From: Fragilaria radians
Lineage: Eukaryota > Bacillariophyta > Fragilariophyceae > Fragilariales > Fragilariaceae
DNA: 21,129 nucleotides
Assembly: GCA_900642245.1 (NCBI GenBank)
Contig: CAAAJI010000101.1
Span: forward strand, 87,466 to 108,594
Reading direction: 5' to 3'
Below are positions 18,044-21,129 of this stretch, one piece after another. The notes beneath the pieces are model-generated. The model ran no database searches, was not told where the DNA came from, and saw only the letters and a program-made list of their open reading frames with translations. The translations under genes were made by a program, and so were the position numbers. Position 1 is the first letter of the stretch. Each line of letters opens with the position of its first letter.

Positions 18044-18532
18044 TGTTAGTCTTGTCTAATCTTGAAACTTCTCTCGAGAGATGTTTCCAAGAGATCTTTG
18101 TGATTAAACTTGAAGATTTGCAATCTTGTTCTAAGCTTCCTCCCAACTGCTTAGATAACTTGCTTCAACCTTGTCCATAAGGACAAGTTTGTTGTCCATA
18201 AGGATAAGTTAGTTTAGACCTTCAACTCTTTATAATTAAAGAGTTGTCTTCCAATTTAGATCTTTATTCAGATCATTGTTTTAACCGTCTTACTTTAGAT
18301 CCGGTCCTGGATTGTAAAACAATACTCTCCATTTCTAAGCAATAGCTATGCCTCACTAAGTTTATCATAGTAAACTTGTGGTCAATATAGAATAGGGGAT
18401 AGTTTACTTGTAACTATCCATAGATAGATGAGTAATTATAAGGATATGTTAATCCTACTACTATTTACTATGCACTAACGGTATAGGACGTCTCCTTACA
18501 CAGGTACACACACACATCTCTGTAGCTTAACA
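18044..18532 (-). repeat. Candidate 5' LTR or structured leader of the gag relic
   Basis: The stretch begins TGTTAG and ends TTAACA, giving the 5-base inverted ends TGTTA/TAACA common to LTRs, and lies upstream of gag on its strand. No second copy is present in the window and no tRNA-complementary primer site was recognised next to 18044, so the limits are a guess. The inside is rich in perfect inverted repeats. Confidence 0.3.
18070..18419. repeat. Cluster of four perfect inverted repeats
   Basis: TCTCTCGAGAGA palindrome (18070-18081). CTTGTCC/GGACAAG with 4-base loop (18170-18187). CAACTCTTTA/TAAAGAGTTG with 4-base loop (18223-18246). GGATAGTT/AACTATCC with 7-base loop (18397-18419). A 19-base direct repeat with one mismatch (18171-18189 and 18192-18210, ttgtccataagga[c/t]aagtt) overlaps the second hairpin. 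Confidence 0.85.
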
Positions 18533-18623
18533 TATCTTATTCTTAAATTGTTATTGCTTACAACCTATTGTGTTAGGGATTTGCTTCTTGATCCTAGTCA
18601 AGGTAGGTGAAGGTGTACAGGAA

Positions 18624-19300
18624 GTAATTTCATTTTTTCCTATTAAAACTATGTTTTAAAGACATATTTTAGCTTTTTCTTGCGCTTTTGTTGTAGAAGT
18701 TATTGGGGTTGCTGTCATTAGAACGTCAAAGATTGTCGGTGAAAAAATCAAATAAAGCTGTTGTTAATATCGTAGTTTTGTTAACTTTGTAAAATGTATT
18801 CTTTACTTGTTTCACAGCATAAAAATGAGACAAATGAAAAATTAATACAATTAGAATCATCCCAATGATACAATAAAATATAATTGATCAATATGATTGA
18901 TGTCTTTTAAACCAGTTATAATTAGACTTAAGATTAAGAAGCTGTTTCTTCAATTTAAAGGAATAGTGGTATTCTATTTTTTTATTGTTTGAAGGAATTT
19001 CATTTAGTTGCAGATTAATATTGCAGTTAGATCTATCCACACCACAGTATTATTTGAATGACAAAAGTGTGAAATATTCTACCGTTTACAACGGAAAGTC
19101 ACAACAACATGATATAGGATGGAATTATTATTTTACTACCCAATTTTCAAATCAGGTACCGTTTGCATTAACTATATCCCTATTGATTTTAGTAAACTCC
19201 GTACTCGTACTCGATCACTTTCTCGAGTATTACTGTCCTAACAGAACGCACAAGGGTTAAGGGGTAGCACCGGCCAGATCGGATGTGAAACTTTTTTACT
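18624..19300. repeat. Repeat copy B of the 600-700 base dispersed element
   Basis: Collinear with copy A (7561-8260) from gtaatttcattttttcct to ccggccagatcggatg and the T6 run, with many substitutions and small indels. The tail carries two GTACTC units at 19201-19212 and CTCGAG at 19222-19227. The stretch between the middle and the tail (about 19100-19200) differs most from copy A. No target-site duplication was recognised. Confidence 0.8.
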
Positions 19301-19302
19301 AA

Positions 19303-19642
19303 TGTAGATATATCTCATCTGAGATTATGTTGGAGATACTGACTAGCGACTCGTAATTAAAAGATACAGGTCGATCATAAAATGGTCAATATCCAATCAT
19401 ATTTTATGATAAAATATTGTGAGGCCAAAAATTGAGCAATCCTTTCATTAGCTCATAATTATAATTTTATTTATACTGCTTCATCAGTTTTCCCAACTGT
19501 TAGGATAAGGTTTGCTGACTGTTGTCTTGTAGACACAGATACCTCATTGTAAGAACAGTTGTGGTCTCAACAGATTAGCCAATGAAATTGCTTCTTTTTT
19601 TCTGAACAACCAATAGTATTGGCAGAGAGAATTTTTCGATCG
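19303..19642. other. Spacer with one inverted repeat
   Basis: No coding signal. A perfect 10-base inverted repeat ATCATAAAAT/ATTTTATGAT (19374-19383 and 19401-19410) has a 17-base loop. Confidence 0.5.
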
Positions 19643-19965
19643 ATGGACGACAACGAGGTACCCGCATGCGTTATTTGCGGTGGAACTCCATGTGGATGGG
19701 AAGAATTTGGAGAAGGAGTAGTGGAGCAATCAAAACTTTTGTATAGTCGTAACATCGTGGTGAGCAAGACGTTATAGTCGATGATAATGGTGTCATAGTA
19801 TGGAACTCTAGGATGAGGAAAGCGTTGTAAAGAGCCTTCACCTATCTGAAATTTGGTCATCTTGGAAAAGAAAGAAGAATTCCTATTCCTTCATGTGTTA
19901 CAACTAAAATAAGAGAAATGTATCCAGAGGTAGATCTAGACTACATGGATTTTCATGAAGAATAA
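19643..19965 (+). pseudogene. Broken small gene with CxxCGGxPCxW motif
   Basis: An ATG at 19643 reads MDDNEVPACVICGGTPCGWE and on through EFGEGVVEQSKLLYSRN, then shifts frame near 19760-19775. The shifted frame continues VDDNGVIVWNSRMRKAL, meets a TAA, and goes on with RAFTYLKFGHLGKERRIPIP, SCVTTKIREMYPEVDLDYMD and FHEE before a proper TAA at 19963-19965. One indel and one stop therefore separate three clearly coding pieces of a protein of about 106 residues. The paired cysteines could bind metal. I have a memory of similar small repeated proteins in diatoms (CVICG...IREMYP) but cannot name a family. It lies between repeat copy B and a piggyBac relic and may have been carried by a mobile element. 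Confidence 0.7.
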
Positions 19966-20072
19966 TCATTCATCAATAATGCATTTTTATTTTTTCAATT
20001 TTAGCGATGATATATCTCCAACATGCTTTGATTTCTTATTAGATGCCCTTGGTAAGTTTTTGTCACAGCTCA

Positions 20073-21129
20073 TTAGCATGGTAGAGAGTACCTTTGCATT
20101 AGTGTTCCTTGACAATGATATGTGGTGTAGCAGTTGACATGGAAACCCTTCTTACATTTGATGCAATTGTCTTTTTCTTTATGCCACAAAACATGCAGAA
20201 ATAGCAGTTGCTATCAGCTTGATTTACATTTTCAATGAACATGTGCAAGTGATCATTGGATCCCAGAATGTGTCTACAACCGAGGCTCGTTTTCATTATG
20301 TGGGCGTTTCCGATGGCTTTGGTATTGCGTACCAAGTTCTTCACATAGTGATCGCCTGAATTCAGCAAAAGAGATGCTTTCAAGGGGGCGGATGCTTTGA
20401 AACACAGAATAAACCTGAAGCGCAGCCTTGTCCAAACAATGTGGAGACATTGTTCTTTCCTCTTTGTTGGGTTTGTTGCACACTTTTAATCCATTCTATC
20501 AACTGAATTCATATACATATTGTATGCAACAATGAAAACAGGTACCTTAAATGTAGTTCTGTGCATTGTTTCATATCCTGTCCATTGCTTCATCACCGCA
20601 AGGCCTCTGATGCACAAAATGGCTTCATCACTTGTTCCATGAAGTATAGGTCTACTTGGAGTACTAGCTAAATCATTCGTATAGAACACAACCAGTTTAC
20701 TGTCTTTCCAAATAATGTAGCCTGCATTTTCTGCAACAAGCTCAGTAGGGGCAACACATTGTGTGTCTTGATTGGCTAGCACTTTCTTCTCGGCCGCTAT
20801 ATGCTGTCATCTAAGCTTTTCTAAATAAGAAATCTTGTCATAGGAACAACCAAACACCAGGAACCTCTTGGAGTATCCTTCATCATTGACATTGCTTCTG
20901 AAAGGAATCTACAATTTGTTGAGTCAACATTTGTAAACTTTACTGTTCCTATCAGTCTGGCTTCATTATCAGTAATGCCTTTGAGTTCCTTGGCAAGTGG
21001 GTGACGAGTGTAGAATCTGTGAAGAAGACCCACTTTCCTGAAGGATTAAGATATACCTTTGTTTGATAAGCCATTTGCAGGATCCAGAGCGCTCTTGGTG
21101 AGTCCTTATCTACAATATCTGATTTTCTC
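20073..21129 (-). pseudogene. Broken piggyBac-type (DDE_Tnp_1_7) transposase, runs off the right edge
   Basis: Several frames together spell the C-terminal half of a piggyBac-like transposase. 21063-20821 has LLHRFYTRHPLAKELK, LIGTVKFTNVDSTN and DTPRGSW. 20782-20486 has GYIIWKDSKLVVFYTNDLAS, MHRTTFKVPVFIVAYN and MYMNSVDRMD (the family's YNxxMxxVDxxD block). 20483-20274 has VYSVFQSIRPLESISFAEFR. The Cys-rich C-terminal finger is split between two frames: CYFCMFCGIKKKT (about 20165-20205), then NCIKCKKGFHVNCYTTYHC (about 20100-20160), with a stop at 20073-20075. At least three frameshifts or stops show that it is dead. The N-terminal half and the right end lie beyond the window. No terminal inverted repeat or TTAA target site was assigned. 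Confidence 0.85.

Noticed and set aside
18500..18520. CA-rich microsatellite
   Set aside because: Only about five CA units; too short to be notable.
7561..19300. Copies A and B as the two LTRs of one 11.7-kb element containing the kinase and LRR genes
   Set aside because: The interior holds intact host-type genes in both directions and other element relics, A and B differ a lot, and a third copy lies between them. Independent insertions are simpler.
19567..19860. 97-codon minus-strand frame
   Set aside because: Antisense to the broken CxxCGGxPCxW gene, whose plus-strand pieces are clearly coding-like.
1..21129. CRISPR array, bacterial operon or riboswitch
   Set aside because: Spliceosomal introns, plastid-targeting peptides and eukaryotic families show this is nuclear DNA; no regularly spaced repeats were seen.

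Overview
The window looks like nuclear DNA of a photosynthetic stramenopile, most probably a diatom. Coding regions are separated by AT-rich spacers. The genes have short GT-AG introns of 62-132 bases. Two of the encoded proteins, an adenylate kinase and a ferredoxin-thioredoxin reductase subunit, start with a signal peptide followed by a phenylalanine-containing cleavage motif of the kind used to enter a secondary plastid. The LRR and kinase genes also resemble diatom-type families. Species cannot be read from the sequence.

Left part (1-7300) is the conserved, gene-dense half. It holds a likely last exon of a cut-off gene (97-216), a Serinc-family membrane protein (+, 526-1988, 2 exons), the retromer subunit Vps26 (-, 2271-3634, 4 exons), the catalytic subunit of ferredoxin-thioredoxin reductase (+, 4938-5615, 2 exons), a plastid adenylate kinase (-, 5809-6956, 3 exons) and a tRNA-Ser(AGA) (+, 7214-7295). 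All intron boundaries were rebuilt by hand from splice motifs, reading frame and family conservation. Serinc and Vps26 both have the start codon alone as the first coding exon (ATG followed directly by a phase-0 donor).

Middle and right part (7300-21129) is accessory and repeat-rich. Two intact genes stand in it: a single-pass membrane protein kinase with a modified catalytic loop (+, 11137-12546) and a membrane-anchored LRR protein (-, 14040-15793, one 62-base intron). They converge across about 1.5 kb of spacer. Around them lie three related copies of a 600-700 base repeat (A 7561-8260, C 16265-16870, B 18624-19300), a C20 homopolymer, a 67-base tandem duplication, a broken LTR-retrotransposon gag with a CCHC knuckle (-, 16958-17938), a hairpin-rich leader or possible LTR to its right (18044-18532), a broken small gene with a CxxCGGxPCxW motif (+, 19643-19965), and a broken piggyBac-type transposase that runs off the right edge (-, 20073-21129).

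Functionally, Serinc and Vps26 belong to membrane traffic, while FTR and adenylate kinase belong to the plastid (redox signalling and adenylate balance). The kinase and LRR protein are candidate surface or endomembrane signalling proteins, but nothing in the sequence links them beyond position. I found no gene cluster that amounts to a new system. The most unusual items are the three-copy repeat with its conserved tail, the ATG-only first exons, the hairpin cluster beside the gag relic, and the small broken Cys-motif gene.
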